A stretch of 64,000 nucleotides of DNA from Testudinibacter aquarius (lineage in GTDB: Bacteria; Pseudomonadota; Gammaproteobacteria; Enterobacterales; Pasteurellaceae), in assembly GCF_004342725.1 (NCBI RefSeq), contig NZ_SMCP01000003.1, positions 165,068-229,067 on the forward strand. The letters run 5' to 3'. The translations under genes and the position numbers were made by a program. Under the pieces are notes generated by a model, which was not told the DNA's origin, searched no databases, and saw only the letters and a list, made by a program, of their open reading frames with translations. Below are positions 63,880-64,000 of the stretch, piece after piece. Each line of letters opens with the position of its first letter. Within the stretch, counting starts at the first letter, position 1.

Positions 63880-64000
63880 TTATTTATGCTCTTGCTTCCC
63901 TTGTCTATGCTCTTTCTCCAATTCAGGTAGAATGGACTCACGGAACCAGCGTGGATGGTGTTTTTTTGCCCAACGCGCTGTTACCCAGCCTTCAACCATA
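63880..64000 (-). CDS. Formate dehydrogenase cytochrome b556 (gamma) subunit, C-terminal part
   Basis: The last 39 codons read MVEGWVTARWAKKHHPRWFRESILPELEKEHRQG and stop at 63880. The segment VEGWVTxxWAKKHHPRWxRE is the cytoplasmic tail of FdnI/FdoI. The stop lies directly next to the fdhE start, so the two genes are co-transcribed. The rest of the gene lies beyond the window. Confidence 0.85.
   Translation of the reverse strand, partial: MVEGWVTARWAKKHHPRWFRESILPELEKEHRQGKQEHK

Noticed and set aside
1-64000. tRNA, rRNA, riboswitch or prophage genes
   Set aside because: None was recognised. No cloverleaf with conserved T-arm, no rRNA segment, and no phage structural or integrase gene stood out on either strand.

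Overview
The window looks like the chromosome of a Pasteurellaceae species (Haemophilus / Aggregatibacter / Actinobacillus succinogenes type). The Hin-type DNA-uptake core AAGTGCGGT and its complement occur more than 50 times by eye, often as inverted pairs at gene ends, and the gene content fits: opsX/waaF/hldD heptose genes, hemN, yihI, gntP/gntK, putA/putP, lysS, prfB with its programmed frameshift, and fdhE. Metabolically it is a broad carbon scavenger, with genes for xylose, deoxyribose, 5-deoxy- or 5-methylthio-pentoses, gluconate, proline, an unsaturated di- or tricarboxylate and one unidentified carbohydrate.

Layout. 0-4.3 kb: xylose uptake (xylG end, xylF) divergent from xylA-xylB, with two consensus CRP sites between them. 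4.3-14.1 kb: one minus-strand unit encoding a divergent sigma-54 (RpoN), a PrpR_N-PAS-AAA+-Fis enhancer-binding activator, a MatC-like carboxylate carrier, and PrpF-, LeuD-, LeuC-, HMG-CoA-lyase- and CaiB-type enzymes. A nearly perfect -24/-12 promoter lies in front of its first gene. This self-contained sigma-54 catabolic island is the most striking system in the window. 14.3-20.2 kb: opsX, then deoR-deoC divergent from deoK-deoP-deoX. 20.2-28.1 kb: an AT-rich block without uptake sequences, carrying mtnK-mtnA-class II aldolase (a DHAP-shunt gene set) with its own ABC sugar importer and a divergent SorC-type regulator.

28.2-43.1 kb: waaF-hldD, rclA, hemN-DUF2489-yihI, gntP/gntK, pirin, DUF896, a LysR regulator, a Sel1 protein, a YedE transporter with a triple-rhodanese lipoprotein, and DUF924. 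43.4-49.1 kb: putA-putP and recO, which has no ordinary start codon at its conserved N-terminus. 49.2-56.6 kb: a CUT1 sugar ABC operon framed by two Gfo/Idh/MocA oxidoreductases and an FCD-GntR regulator with two matching operators. 56.7-64 kb: an eamA gene split by a miniature transposon, lysS, prfB, a YfdC-type channel behind another copy of that element, an rclC-like gene, fdhE and the end of the formate dehydrogenase gamma subunit.

Three copies (265, 189 and 54 bp) of one TA-flanked inverted-repeat element occur. One interrupts eamA so exactly that removing the element plus one TA restores the frame. Two gene relics (a deoC fragment, and a heptosyltransferase start fused to an unknown gene tail) point to past rearrangements. 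No rRNA, tRNA, CRISPR array or complete insertion sequence was recognised.
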